Part shown: positions 45,584 through 54,959 of the stretch, one piece after another
Layout of the letters: each line of letters begins with the position of its first letter
How positions within the stretch are numbered: the stretch's first letter is position 1
DNA from: Nitratireductor aestuarii
GTDB taxonomy: Bacteria > Pseudomonadota > Alphaproteobacteria > Rhizobiales > Rhizobiaceae
Assembly: GCF_014641695.1 (NCBI RefSeq)
Contig: NZ_BMIF01000001.1
Span: 310,001 to 374,000, forward strand
Reading direction: 5' to 3'
Length of the DNA stretch: 64,000 nucleotides
Translations under genes and position numbers: made by a program
Notes under the pieces: model-generated
The model's input: only the letters and a program-made list of their open reading frames with translations
Told to the model about the DNA's origin: nothing
The model's database searches: none

Positions 45584-46366
45584 ATGGTTCAAACGGGGAA
45601 CTTAGTTATGCATTCGGGAACATGGAGGAAAGATTCCAGAGAGAATTTTGCACCAGTCCTTGGCTATCTGTCCAAGGAAAGCCAGGATCAGGCGAGCAAG
45701 TCACTTGATGCTGAAACTGGCGTATTACTTCTTCTGGATAGTCGGGCATTGCAGCGGGAATGTCTCATCGAATGTCTCGTCGCACACGGGCTGGAAATGG
45801 AAACCGTCCCGTGCAGCACAGCAAGCGAGCTGCGCAGTCTCAAACTGGATACTTCACGCAAGAACGTCATCCTATATGGCCTCGGCAACCGTAAGACCAC
45901 GGAACCGGCTGTCGTGGGAGAACTCACAGCACTGGTACAGGAGTTTGCACCGATCCCGGTTCTGGTCCTGGCCGAGAGTGAAGAGCTTGTCTATGTGGTG
46001 AAGGCTCTGGAATGCGGCGCAAAGGGATACATCCCTGAATCCACCCGTATCAGCGTCTGCGCCGAAGCGATCAATCTGGCGATGGCCGGCGGGGTCTATG
46101 TCCCGGCCACGAGCATCCTTTCGATGAAGAAAGCGATCGTGCAGGGCGGTGAGAGCGAGCCTGCGCCTCTATCAGGCATGTTCACTCAGCGTCAGCAGGA
46201 AGTGATCATGGCGCTACGGCGAGGCAAGGCAAACAAAATCATCGCCTACGAATTGAACCTCCGCGAAAGCACGGTTAAGGTTCATATCCGAAACATCATG
46301 AAGAAGCTCAAGGCAACCAATCGCACCGAGGTGGCCTATAAGCTCAGTGAGATGTTCCCGAACTAG
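45584..46366 (+). CDS. LuxR-family regulator with pseudo-receiver domain
   Basis: 260 residues. An N-terminal receiver-like domain (about 45-165; VLLLLDSRALQRECLIECL, ALECGAKGYIPEST) is followed by a LuxR helix-turn-helix (FTQRQQEVIMALRRGKANKI, then ESTVKVHIRNIMKKLKATNR). At the strand where the phospho-Asp should be, the sequence reads KNVILYGLGNRKTTE with no Asp, so phosphorylation is unlikely. ATGs at 45584 and 45608 both fit. The 257-bp leader is AT-rich. Confidence 0.85.
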   Translation: MVQTGNLVMHSGTWRKDSRENFAPVLGYLSKESQDQASKSLDAETGVLLLLDSRALQRECLIECLVAHGLEMETVPCSTASELRSLKLDTSRKNVILYGLGNRKTTEPAVVGELTALVQEFAPIPVLVLAESEELVYVVKALECGAKGYIPESTRISVCAEAINLAMAGGVYVPATSILSMKKAIVQGGESEPAPLSGMFTQRQQEVIMALRRGKANKIIAYELNLRESTVKVHIRNIMKKLKATNRTEVAYKLSEMFPN

Positions 46367-46389
46367 GGCAACGAATATCTAGCGAGGAT

Positions 46390-46414
46390 GAAGGGAGCAT
46401 TGCGGCCTCCCTTC
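46390..46414 (+). terminator. Hairpin downstream of the LuxR-type gene
   Basis: GAAGGGAG and CTCCCTTC form a perfect 8-bp stem with a 9-nt loop, 24 bp after the stop. No T-run follows. A second, imperfect stem lies at about 46424-46450. Confidence 0.5.
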
Positions 46415-46494
46415 CTGTCGAGCATGGTTCCTGTACGTACGGGAGCCATGATTGGATCATTGCGCGCAGTAATACCATTCTTGGGGGAGGTATT

Positions 46495-47724
46495 ATGGGT
46501 TCGATTGTCATTGAAAACGCCTCGCAACGGGTTGCAGCACCTGCCGTCTGGCACGGCGCGCTTCTGACCCGTGCAGACGTTCAGGAACCTTGGCAGTTCG
46601 ATGATGGGCTGTGGCGATCTAGGATCGTCGAATGGCTGCGCGAGGCGGCGCTGCCCCTATGGATGGACAAGGGGATCGACCGCGACCATGGCGGGTTTCA
46701 CGAAGCGTTGGCATTCGACGGTAACAGTCTGCAGAAGCCGAAACGCATGCGCACCATGGCGCGCCAGATCTACGCGTTTTCCATGGCAAGCATCCACGGC
46801 TGGCACGACGAAGCCGATCGCTGCATCGCTGAAGGCATCGATTTCCTTCAGCGTGGGCGTACCCGGAACGGCGGTTGGGTGCGTGTTCTGAACCCGGACG
46901 GTAGCGTGGCGGATCCAACGGAGGATGCCTATGATCACGCATGCGTTCTCCTGGCGTTGGCGCACGCCCATCGCGCCGGCAATCCGGATGCCCTGCAGCT
47001 CGGCCGTGAGACGTTTGATTTCATCGATGAACATCTGGCCGATCCCTACGGCGCCGGGTTCCTCGAAACCCCGGAGGGCGGCGAGCCGAGGCGCGCCAAC
47101 CCGCATATGCACTTCCTGGAAGCTTTTCTTGCCTGGCATGAAGCCACGGGCGAGCGATGCTACCTGAAACGTGCGAGGGGCATTACGGATCTTTTTCGGT
47201 TGCACTTCTTCGAAGCGGAATCCTGGACGCTCGGCGAATTTTTCGATGACAATTGGGCGCGACCGAGGAATGCCGCAGGCGACTGGACGGAGCCCGGCCA
47301 CCATTTCGAATGGGCATCGCTGCTTGTCGACTACGCCCATCGAACCGGCGACACGGAACTTTTCACCTATGCACGGAAGCTCTACGCCTCGGCCATCGCC
47401 AACGGCCTTAACCGGCTGACCGGCCTGGCCTTCGGTGCTGTTTCAAGAAGCGGATTACCGCTCGACCAGGCCTCGCGCAGCTGGCCGCAGACGGAAGCGG
47501 TGAAGGCGGCAATCGCGCTCGACGGCACGCCCGGTCCGGATATGAAGCCAGAGATCGAGGAGCGCATGGCGCATCTCTTCCGCTGGCATATAGACCCGGC
47601 ACCCAAAGGCCTCTGGATCGACCGCTATGATGAAAAGGGCATGGCGATCGCGACCGAAGTTCCGGCCTCGATCTTCTACCACCTCATCACAGCGTTCACG
47701 CTCTACCTCAAGGGAAGCAAGTAG
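46495..47724 (+). CDS. AGE-family sugar epimerase/isomerase
   Basis: A 409-residue (alpha/alpha)6-barrel protein of the N-acylglucosamine 2-epimerase/mannose isomerase group. Recognisable parts: MDKGIDRDHGGFHEAL, KRMRTMARQIYAFSMA, DAYDHACVLLALAHAH, PHMHFLEAFLAWHEATGE and EPGHHFEWASLLVDYA, which carry the conserved His and Arg residues. The ATG follows GGGGGAGGT. It could interconvert mannose and fructose or glucose forms feeding sugar-nucleotide synthesis. The exact substrate cannot be told. Confidence 0.88.
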   Translation: MGSIVIENASQRVAAPAVWHGALLTRADVQEPWQFDDGLWRSRIVEWLREAALPLWMDKGIDRDHGGFHEALAFDGNSLQKPKRMRTMARQIYAFSMASIHGWHDEADRCIAEGIDFLQRGRTRNGGWVRVLNPDGSVADPTEDAYDHACVLLALAHAHRAGNPDALQLGRETFDFIDEHLADPYGAGFLETPEGGEPRRANPHMHFLEAFLAWHEATGERCYLKRARGITDLFRLHFFEAESWTLGEFFDDNWARPRNAAGDWTEPGHHFEWASLLVDYAHRTGDTELFTYARKLYASAIANGLNRLTGLAFGAVSRSGLPLDQASRSWPQTEAVKAAIALDGTPGPDMKPEIEERMAHLFRWHIDPAPKGLWIDRYDEKGMAIATEVPASIFYHLITAFTLYLKGSK

Positions 47725-47741
47725 GGTGTCGTCACAACGCC

Positions 47742-47768
47742 CCCGCTGGCCTTTCCTCGGCCGGCGGG
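47742..47768 (+). terminator. Hairpin downstream of the AGE epimerase gene
   Basis: CCCGCTGGCC pairs with GGCCGGCGGG through 10 bp with one T-G wobble and a 7-nt loop, 18 bp after the stop. T-richness downstream is slight. Confidence 0.5.
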
Positions 47769-47780
47769 TAGCCTCTCAGC

Positions 47781-47814
47781 TTTAGAGCAATTTCAGGAAA
47801 AGTGGGACCGGAAG
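47781..47814. repeat. Truncated rhizobial palindromic repeat
   Basis: The sequence AGAGCAATTTCAGGAAAAGT followed by GGGACCGG matches the left half of the element at 4259-4302, while the right arm is missing or replaced. Confidence 0.5.
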
Positions 47815-47896
47815 TGGCCCAATTTCATGCGGCCACTAGCTCACCATGCGCGTGCTTCGGCCGATATAGAAGCGAGGTTGCGAGACCGTCGACCCG

Positions 47897-48547
47897 CTAG
47901 AACAGTCTCACCTTCCGCACGTAGAACGCTTCTGCGTAGCGCTCGGGAGCACGGCATTCCATGCCGCGCAGACGGGCAAGGCCGCGAAAGGTCTCGGCAT
48001 CGAACCAGTCCTTGGAGCGCTGGCTGCCGAAATGCATGTCGAGCAGCTCGATTTTCCGTGTGAGAGCTTCTTCCGACAACGTTACATAGGCGTTTGGCCC
48101 GCCTAGATCGCCATCCCACTTGGGGATCTCGTATTCGAGGATCAGGCTGTCGCGGAAAAGATTCCAGGTCAGCTGGTTGATCTCGCGGTGGTCCTGGTGC
48201 GCGTCGAGCCGCGTATGGGTGAAGACGATGTCCGGCTTGGTATTCGCCCGTATTTCAAGCAGCCACTCCTTGATCGCCTCGCGCTGGGATGGAAAGTCGC
48301 TGTCCTTGAAGCGGCCGAGATGAATGTTCGACGCAGGCACATCCGCAAGGAACGAGCGCGCCGAATTGTGGGCCTCATCCTCCCGCTTGCCGCAGGCGCT
48401 GAACACGCACCAGTCGATGCTGAGCTTTCGATCCTGGCCGATGAGCGTCAGCAGCGTCCCGCCTGCGCCGATCTCGATGTCGTCCGAATGGGCGCCGAGG
48501 CAGAGGACGGACAGCGGCTGTCCGTCCTTCAGGTCGAGTGTGATCAT
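47897..48547 (-). CDS. PIG-L family deacetylase
   Basis: 216 residues from the ATG at 48547, which overlaps the stop of the cytidylyltransferase gene as ATGA. The zinc motif reads CLGAHSDDIEIG (AHxDD) and the second ligand region is THTRLDAHQDHREIN (HxxH type). PIG-L proteins remove N-acetyl groups from sugars such as GlcNAc derivatives. As the last gene of the minus-strand sugar operon it probably deacetylates an amino-sugar intermediate. Confidence 0.92.
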   Translation of the reverse strand: MITLDLKDGQPLSVLCLGAHSDDIEIGAGGTLLTLIGQDRKLSIDWCVFSACGKREDEAHNSARSFLADVPASNIHLGRFKDSDFPSQREAIKEWLLEIRANTKPDIVFTHTRLDAHQDHREINQLTWNLFRDSLILEYEIPKWDGDLGGPNAYVTLSEEALTRKIELLDMHFGSQRSKDWFDAETFRGLARLRGMECRAPERYAEAFYVRKVRLF

Positions 48548-49368
48548 GACGCGGCGAGAACGACGGAACGCCGCTCCCTCTCGGCCCGCGTACGGGCATC
48601 CCACGGCATGTCGCCCTTTTCGACCATGTCTTCCAGCGTCTGCCAGTCACGCAGCGTGTCCATCGAGCGCCAGAAGCCCTCGTGCTTGTAGGCCATCAGC
48701 TGGCCGTCGGCTATAAGGCGGCTGAAGGGTTCGATGACCAGCTCTTCGCCTTCGCGCATGTAGTCGAAGATCTCGGGCCGCATGATGAAATAGCCGCCAT
48801 TGATCCAGATTTCCGACCTGTCGGAGGTGACGAAGCGCTTCACATCACCGTCGGACGCAATATCGGCCAGATGGTAGGTGAGGGGCGGGCGCACCGCGAG
48901 GAAGCAGGCGAGCTTGCCGCTTGCTTCAAACTTCTGGATCATGTCGTTCAAATCGACGTCCGTCAGCCCGTCGCTGTAGTTGGCGAGGAACATCTTCTCG
49001 TTTTTGAGATGATGGCGCGCAGCCCACAGGCGCTCGCCGATGTTGCGCCAGATGCCCGTATCAAGCAGCGTGATCCGCCAGTCGATGTCCGCCTGGGCGT
49101 CATCATTGAGGATCTCGACGTCCTTGCCGCCGCCCGTGACGACGCAATCGGCGAAGGTATGCGGGCGATAGTTGAGGAAGAAGTCCTTGATGACATTGGC
49201 CTTGTAGCCGAGGCAGAGGACGAAATCCGTATGGCCGTAGTCACTGTACCACTGCATCACGTGCCGTAGGATCGGCTGGTGGCCGAGCGGTATCATGGGC
49301 TTCGGCACGGCTTCGGAATATTCTCGGATACGGGTTCCAAGACCACCGCAGAAGAGAACGACCTTCAT
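48544..49368 (-). CDS. rfbF: Glucose-1-phosphate cytidylyltransferase
   Basis: 274 residues from the ATG at 49368. The nucleotidyl-transfer signature GGLGTRIREYSEAVPKPMIPLG is at the N-terminus, and RfbF features include QPILRHVMQWYSDYGHTDFVLCLGYKANVIKDF-like text and NGGYFIMRPEIFDYM. It makes CDP-glucose, normally the entry to CDP-3,6-dideoxyhexoses. It is coupled by 4-bp ATGA overlaps to the genes on both sides. The expected next enzyme, CDP-glucose 4,6-dehydratase, is not in the window. Confidence 0.93.
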   Translation of the reverse strand: MKVVLFCGGLGTRIREYSEAVPKPMIPLGHQPILRHVMQWYSDYGHTDFVLCLGYKANVIKDFFLNYRPHTFADCVVTGGGKDVEILNDDAQADIDWRITLLDTGIWRNIGERLWAARHHLKNEKMFLANYSDGLTDVDLNDMIQKFEASGKLACFLAVRPPLTYHLADIASDGDVKRFVTSDRSEIWINGGYFIMRPEIFDYMREGEELVIEPFSRLIADGQLMAYKHEGFWRSMDTLRDWQTLEDMVEKGDMPWDARTRAERERRSVVLAAS

Positions 49369-50660
49369 GATGCCATCTCCTTGGGATCGATAATCGTGAC
49401 AGTCGGTATCGCTATGACGAACTTTGCGCCCCAGGAGCCCACATGGCTCATCTGGCGGATGATCTCGTCCTTCAGGTTCCAGGGCAGGATGAAGACGTAG
49501 TCGGGCTTTGCCTCGTCCAATGCCTCGACGGGATGGATCGGGATGTGCTGCCCCGGCGTGAAACGCCCATGCTTGTAGGGATTCCGGTCCACGGTGAAAT
49601 CGAGGAAGTCCGGGCCGATGGCGCAATAGTTGAGAAGCGTATTGCCCTTGCCGGGTGCGCCGTAGCCGCAGATCTTCTTGCCTTCATTCTTGGCTTGGAT
49701 GAGGAAGGCGAGGATATCCCGCTTCACCTTCTTCGACTTCTCGCCGAAGGACAGGTAAGTCTCGATACGATCAAGCCCGCCTGCGATCTCACGCTCAAGC
49801 AGAGCGTCTACGCGTGCTGCGCGCTGGTGCGCGCTCGCTTTCAGCGCGAGATAGACGCGGAGCGAGCCGCCATGCGTTGGCAGTTCCTCCACGTCGATGA
49901 CCTTCAGGCCATGGCGCGCGGCGAGTTTCTCGATCGTGATGAGCGAGAAATAGGAGAAATGCTCGTGATAGATCGTGTCGAACTGGTTTTCGTCGATCAG
50001 CTTCTCGATATGCGGGAATTCCAGTGTCACGACACCCTGGTGCTTCAGCAGCACGGCCATGCCGCCCACGAAGTCGTTGAGGTCCGGCACCTGCGCCAGC
50101 ACATTGTTGCCGATGATGAGATCGGCCTTCTTTCCACTGTCGACCAGCTCATAAGCCAGGCGGACGCCGAAGAAGTCGACGCGCGTCGGTACGCCCTTGT
50201 CTTCCGCTGCCATGGCAACGTTTGCCGCGGGCTCGATGCCGAGGATCGGGATCCCCATCGGCAGGAAGTGCTGCAAGAGGTATCCGTCGTTGCTGGCAAG
50301 CTCCACGACCAGGCTGTTGCTGTCGAGCGAGAGCCTGTCGCGGATCATCTCGCAATAGCGGCGGGCGTGCTCGACCCAGCTTGTCGAATAGGAGGAGAAA
50401 TAGGCGTATTCGGTGAAGATCTCCTCGGGGGTCACATATTCCTTGAGCTGGACGAGGAAGCAGCTGTCGCAGACCAGGACATGGAGGGGATAGTAGGCCT
50501 CCATCTGATCGAGCTGATGCGCCTCGAGGAACAGCTCGCAGGGCGGCGACATACCCAGATCGACGAAAGTGTGCTTGAGACTGGTTCCACAGAGCCTGCA
50601 AGTCGCCTGTGGAACTGTCGCACGGGTACTGTTGCTGGAATCGACAGCCTGAAAGTTCAT
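49365..50660 (-). CDS. Sugar-nucleotide C-methyltransferase (three-domain, SAM-dependent)
   Basis: 431 residues from the ATG at 50660. An N-terminal zinc-binding domain (CRLCGTSLKHTFVDLGMSPP, later cysteines in VLVCDSCFLVQL) is followed by a SAM domain (LVVELASNDGYLLQHF) and the family C-terminal domain (KICGYGAPGKGNTLLNYCAI). This is the layout of NDP-hexose C-3 methyltransferases such as TylC3 and of related carbon-methylating enzymes. It should add a branch methyl to a keto-sugar. It overlaps rfbF by 4 bp. Confidence 0.9.
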   Translation of the reverse strand: MNFQAVDSSNSTRATVPQATCRLCGTSLKHTFVDLGMSPPCELFLEAHQLDQMEAYYPLHVLVCDSCFLVQLKEYVTPEEIFTEYAYFSSYSTSWVEHARRYCEMIRDRLSLDSNSLVVELASNDGYLLQHFLPMGIPILGIEPAANVAMAAEDKGVPTRVDFFGVRLAYELVDSGKKADLIIGNNVLAQVPDLNDFVGGMAVLLKHQGVVTLEFPHIEKLIDENQFDTIYHEHFSYFSLITIEKLAARHGLKVIDVEELPTHGGSLRVYLALKASAHQRAARVDALLEREIAGGLDRIETYLSFGEKSKKVKRDILAFLIQAKNEGKKICGYGAPGKGNTLLNYCAIGPDFLDFTVDRNPYKHGRFTPGQHIPIHPVEALDEAKPDYVFILPWNLKDEIIRQMSHVGSWGAKFVIAIPTVTIIDPKEMAS

Positions 50661-50858
50661 TCCCGCTCTCCCACCTTGCCGGCCGGACCAGGATCGGGTT
50701 CGGCGGCGGATTGGCCCCAGATGCTTCATTGGGGCTAGGCTAGCGCGCCGGTTACCGCTTGCCGATTTGGCAGATCGGATCACCCCCCTATCCAAAGGAG
50801 TATGAGCGGACCGGAAGAGCATACGATCGGATAGCCAACGGAAGATGCACCATGGTTC

Positions 50859-52211
50859 TCACGCGTCTAGCGGTGCAAGCGCCCTTGCATCCACCAGCAG
50901 GCCCGCACCTTTGAGTCGCCTGGAGGCATCCGCTATATCCTGGAACGAAGTGCCGGAACGCTCGGCCATATCGAGGAGCGAGTGCTTGCCGTCGGAAAGG
51001 TTCAGCACCCACAACAGCGCCATTGCCTGTTCAGCCGTGCGCTTGTCTCCACCCATGGCACCATAGAGCCCGCGGCGTCCAAGTTGTGGTTCGCCCTTTG
51101 GTGAAAGGTTGAGCGGCGTCCAGTCGTTCTCCACGATATCGATGACGTAGCGGATGATCTCCCAGGACAAGGCCAGATGCTTCGGTCTTATGAAATCCAG
51201 ATTGTCCGCCGAGGTATGGTACTCGGGAAAAGTGCCGAACAGGCTCCGCTGGAAGAGCCCCACCGGCAGGTTGAAGCCCGGCGAACAATATTGCCGCTCG
51301 TCATAGCCGTAGGGGGAGAAATCGAGGATCGTCGCCTCCGGAGCCAGATCGCGAAGCGCGATGGCCATGGCGCGATCGATGAAGGCTTTCCCGTTCCGGC
51401 TACGCTTGTAGGTCGGTCCGCCGCCATCACCCATACAGGAGACGACAAGTCCATGGTCGATCTGGTCAAGCCGGCTTTCGTTGCGTGACAGCCAGGCGAG
51501 CGAGCCAATGGTACCTGGCGCGAAGATGAAGCGATAGGTATGTCGCGGAGGAGCACCGGCGGTCATCTGGCGGGCGAGGTAGGTCAGAAGCGCCATGCCG
51601 GAACAATTGTCATTGGCAAGCGACGGATGACACAGGTGAGCCGATAGCAGAAACTCGCGATCCGTCGTGCCCTTGATGACATACTCGCCATAGGTGAGGC
51701 TGCCGGGAAAACGCTCGGCATCGATGAACACCTCGTAGGTGCCGGGCTTCAGCTGCTCGAAATCCTGGTGACGCATGCAAAAACCCCAGTTTTCTGCATA
51801 GTAGATCGTGCGGTAGGGGATCAGATCCGGCTGCTCGGGCAGGGTGTGGATGTGGCCCGCGAGCTCCTCGAACTCCATGAACCGGTGCGCCGGCATGCTG
51901 TAGTTGACGATGTGCAGGTTATGGACGGCGAAGTCGACGACCTTGATGCCCTGGTCGTTCTTGATCCACGCCTCGCGGATCGACCATTCCTGCGGTGCTG
52001 TCCAGTCGAACAGCTGGGTGCCGGTCGGGACCTCCACGGTCTCGAGCGGTATCTGACGTTTCAGGATATCAAGCGTCTGGCGCACGCCATCGCCGGTGAT
52101 GCTCCTGCAAATCGGGTAGATCTCGGCCGCGAGAGCATAGATTTTTGCGCCCGCGGCGTCGGTATCGCTTTTGCTTCTGAAACGACGTTCAGCCATCGGA
52201 TGAGCGTTCAT
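50859..52211 (-). CDS. DUF4910 (M28-like aminopeptidase-type) protein
   Basis: A 450-residue protein of the DUF4910 group, related to M28 zinc aminopeptidases. Metal-binding-type residues occur in SAHLCHPSLANDNCSGMALL (His and Asp), EWSIREAWIKN lies near the N-terminus and FPEYHTSADNLDFI near the C-terminus. A winged-helix-like segment (LDMAERSGTSFQDIADASRR) follows. Members recur in polysaccharide and nucleotide-sugar operons, where they may act on a sugar-linked amide rather than peptides. That role is inference. Confidence 0.85.
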   Translation of the reverse strand: MNAHPMAERRFRSKSDTDAAGAKIYALAAEIYPICRSITGDGVRQTLDILKRQIPLETVEVPTGTQLFDWTAPQEWSIREAWIKNDQGIKVVDFAVHNLHIVNYSMPAHRFMEFEELAGHIHTLPEQPDLIPYRTIYYAENWGFCMRHQDFEQLKPGTYEVFIDAERFPGSLTYGEYVIKGTTDREFLLSAHLCHPSLANDNCSGMALLTYLARQMTAGAPPRHTYRFIFAPGTIGSLAWLSRNESRLDQIDHGLVVSCMGDGGGPTYKRSRNGKAFIDRAMAIALRDLAPEATILDFSPYGYDERQYCSPGFNLPVGLFQRSLFGTFPEYHTSADNLDFIRPKHLALSWEIIRYVIDIVENDWTPLNLSPKGEPQLGRRGLYGAMGGDKRTAEQAMALLWVLNLSDGKHSLLDMAERSGTSFQDIADASRRLKGAGLLVDARALAPLDA

Positions 52212-52223
52212 GATGGAGCGCTA

Positions 52224-53288
52224 TCAGGCCGTTGCAGCAACTGAGCCGTGCTGGGGCTGTTCTTCCCGCACGCGAAGGTCAGTCCCCAGCAGCCCTTCGG
52301 CCATCAGCTTTCGGATGTGGCCGATGCGCTGGTAGCGCGGACCTTCAAACTCGTCCTTGGAGAGGCCGGAGCTCGCATAGGCCTTGTAGAGCTGCTCGGC
52401 GCCCATGCGCGCATCCCAGTTGGAGTTGAACCCGAGGACGCGTTTGATCTTCTCGAAGCTCACGCGGTAGGAACGCTTGTCGGGACCTGCATCGTCGGCA
52501 AATTCAAGCCGGCAACCGGGAACCACATCTGCCACGATTTCCGCAATCTCGCGGATGCGGTAGTTGTGTTCCGTCTTGCCGACATTGAAGGCCTGGTTGG
52601 ACACCTGATCCTGCGGGGCCGTGAGGCCTGCCATGAAGGCACGCGAAATATCCTCGATATGTACGATCGGACGCCATGGCGTGCCGTCGGATTTGAGCAG
52701 GATCACGCCTTCCGTGACGGCCCATGCCACGAGATTGTTGAGCACGATGTCAAAGCGGATCATCGGCGAAAGACCGTAGGCGGTCGCTGGGCGGAAGAAC
52801 ACCGGACAGAAGGAGCTCGTCGCAAGTTCCGCGATATCGCGTTCCGCATAGACCTTGGACCAGCCATAGGCCGTCACTGGCTGCAGCGGGCTGTCCTCGT
52901 CCACCATGTCGTCGCCTGCCTGACCGTAGTTGCTGCAGGACGAGGCAAACAGGAATCGACCCACACCAGCCTGTCGCGCCATTGCGGCCACATGGACGCT
53001 GCCGCGATAGTTGATGTCATAGGTCCGGTCCGGATCGAGGTTGCCGAGCGGATCGTTGGAGAGGGCGGCGAGGTGAATGACCGCGTCGATCCCTTCGAAA
53101 TCCTTCGCCCTGGCGTCCCTGACGTCCTTGCGGAACTCCGGGATCCCCGACGGCGTCCCCCCGGGCGCGAACAGGCAGCGACGGTACAGGGCACTGTCAT
53201 AACCGCAGACCTCGTGGCCCTCGGCCTGCAGCATCTTGACCATTACCGAACCGATGTAGCCACGATGGCCAGTCACCATCACTTTCAT
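52224..53288 (-). CDS. NAD-dependent sugar-nucleotide epimerase/dehydratase
   Basis: 354 residues from the ATG at 53288. Extended short-chain dehydrogenase with the Rossmann motif [23 protein letters not shown], the Ser region SSCSNYG and catalytic YGWSK. It acts on nucleotide sugars: epimerase, reductase or 4,6-dehydratase. It could supply the missing oxidation step of the CDP-sugar route, though it is not a typical RfbG. It lies 28 bp after the aminotransferase gene. Confidence 0.9.
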   Translation of the reverse strand: MKVMVTGHRGYIGSVMVKMLQAEGHEVCGYDSALYRRCLFAPGGTPSGIPEFRKDVRDARAKDFEGIDAVIHLAALSNDPLGNLDPDRTYDINYRGSVHVAAMARQAGVGRFLFASSCSNYGQAGDDMVDEDSPLQPVTAYGWSKVYAERDIAELATSSFCPVFFRPATAYGLSPMIRFDIVLNNLVAWAVTEGVILLKSDGTPWRPIVHIEDISRAFMAGLTAPQDQVSNQAFNVGKTEHNYRIREIAEIVADVVPGCRLEFADDAGPDKRSYRVSFEKIKRVLGFNSNWDARMGAEQLYKAYASSGLSKDEFEGPRYQRIGHIRKLMAEGLLGTDLRVREEQPQHGSVAATA

Positions 53289-53316
53289 TGCAGTCGCGCT
53301 CCCCTCTGAAGTTATT

Positions 53317-54681
53317 CTATGCCTGCCGTTCCAGGGCAGGTTCCGGTTCCGTTGCCTTGTTGAACCGGCGGTAGACCGTGTCGGACGGACGTCCGACAAG
53401 ATGATGCTCGACACCGTCCGCGAGTGCCCGGGCGTAGACGGCCATCGCGCCATCCACCGCCTCGATGGTGCGTTCGATATCCTCATCCGTATGGGTGTAG
53501 CTCACGACCAGCGAAGGCATCAGCACGCCCCGGCGGATCGTCTCCTGCAGGATCAGCGAGCGGAATGCCTGGGATGGACGCAGGTCCTGGTCGAGCGTTG
53601 AATAGACCATGCAGCACGAGCGGCCGGACACCTTTATGTGCCCCTCAAGCCCGTGACGGCGGGCCGCTTGCTCGATGCCCTCGCGCAACAGGTCACCCTG
53701 TTGATAGAGGTGATCAATGACGGGCTCGTCCCGGTAAATACGCATGGTGGCAATTGCCGCAGCCAGCCCATGTGTCTCGCCACCGTGCGTGGTGGAAAGC
53801 AGGAAGACGCGCGGCCGGTCCGTGTGCTCCAGGCCGCCGAGCCGCATGAATTCACGCTTTCCGGCAAGCGCGGAGACGGAAAAGCCGTTTGCCATCGCCT
53901 TGCCGAAACAGGCGAGATCCGGATCGACGGCATAGACGTGCTGCGCACCGTGGCGGTGCCAGCGGAATCCGGTGATCATCTCGTCGAAGATGAAGAGCGC
54001 ACCGTTCTCGTGACAGATGCGTCTTGCCTCCGCGAGAAAATTGTCGCGCGGCTCGTCCATGCGCGCCGGCTCCATGATCATGGCTGCGATCTGGCCGGGG
54101 TGCTTGCGGAAGAGGTCACGCACGCTTTGGATGTCGTTGTAGCGGAAGGTGACGGTCAGCTGCCGGATCGCCTCAGGTATGCCGGCATTCATCGGCGTCG
54201 TCCCGATGAACCAGTCGTCCGTCGAGAAGAACGGATGATCGGCGCAGATGGCGATCAGGTCACGTCCCGTATAGGCGCGGGAGAGACGGACTGCGGCCGA
54301 GGTCGCATCCGACCCGTCCTTGCAGAACTTCACCATCTCCGCATTGGGAAAGAGATCCAGGAAGGTTTCAGCACATTCCACCTCGATCGAAGCGGGCCGA
54401 GTGAAGTTGGAGCCAAGTTCCAGCGCCTCGCGTACCGCCCTCAGGACCGGCGGATAAGCGTGACCGAGGCCAACCGCGCGGTTGCCCATTCCGTACTCGA
54501 TGTATTCGTTGCCGTCCGCATCCCAGACGTGGCAGCCGGAGCCGCGCGCAATGAAGGCAGGCGCCAGGACGGGATACTGGTCGTCCCCCTTGGCATAGGT
54601 GTGTGCTCCGCCTGGAATGATTTCGTGTGCCCTGCGATTGAGCCCATTGGACATAGCAAGGCTGATGGATTGCGCCCGCAT
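53317..54681 (-). CDS. Class III aminotransferase, glutamate-1-semialdehyde aminomutase-like
   Basis: 454 residues from the ATG at 54681, directly preceded by GGAGGTGCAGG. Fold-type I PLP enzyme with the Asp that contacts the pyridine N in [13 protein letters not shown] and the Schiff-base Lys in [15 protein letters not shown]. The closest family by motif is HemL (glutamate-1-semialdehyde 2,1-aminomutase), but in this operon it more likely aminates a sugar or small keto acid. It is the first gene of the six-gene minus-strand operon. Confidence 0.88.
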   Translation of the reverse strand: MRAQSISLAMSNGLNRRAHEIIPGGAHTYAKGDDQYPVLAPAFIARGSGCHVWDADGNEYIEYGMGNRAVGLGHAYPPVLRAVREALELGSNFTRPASIEVECAETFLDLFPNAEMVKFCKDGSDATSAAVRLSRAYTGRDLIAICADHPFFSTDDWFIGTTPMNAGIPEAIRQLTVTFRYNDIQSVRDLFRKHPGQIAAMIMEPARMDEPRDNFLAEARRICHENGALFIFDEMITGFRWHRHGAQHVYAVDPDLACFGKAMANGFSVSALAGKREFMRLGGLEHTDRPRVFLLSTTHGGETHGLAAAIATMRIYRDEPVIDHLYQQGDLLREGIEQAARRHGLEGHIKVSGRSCCMVYSTLDQDLRPSQAFRSLILQETIRRGVLMPSLVVSYTHTDEDIERTIEAVDGAMAVYARALADGVEHHLVGRPSDTVYRRFNKATEPEPALERQA

Positions 54682-54820
54682 CCTGCACCTCCGCCCCAAA
54701 TCAGGCCGCAGTGTAGCGGAGTGGCGTGCAATTGCGCGTCGGCTTTAGGGCGTGGGCGCTACCACTATTGACGAAGTTCAGCGCCAGGCGGGCGAGGGGT
54801 AGTTTCTACCTGGGTATGGA

Positions 54821-54837
54821 ATTCAATCGGATTGAAT
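54821..54837. promoter_or_regulatory. Palindrome in the divergent sugar-operon/ExoP promoter region
   Basis: ATTCAAT-CGG-ATTGAAT is a perfect 7-3-7 palindrome in the 278-bp spacer between the aminotransferase gene (minus) and the ExoP-like gene (plus). It is well placed to control both divergent units. Confidence 0.5.
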
Positions 54838-54959
54838 CGTCATGATCAGGTCAGGCACGACGCTGACGATGCGATCCGGCAAGGCGGGGCAGGGCATTCC
54901 TGTTGATTGGCTGAATCCGGAGGCATCACACAGCTTCACCCTGATGGGGGAGGCTACCA

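Noticed and set aside
53317-54681. Housekeeping hemL (glutamate-1-semialdehyde aminomutase)
   Set aside because: Alphaproteobacteria normally make 5-aminolevulinate with HemA synthase, and the gene lies in a sugar operon, so a haem role is improbable.
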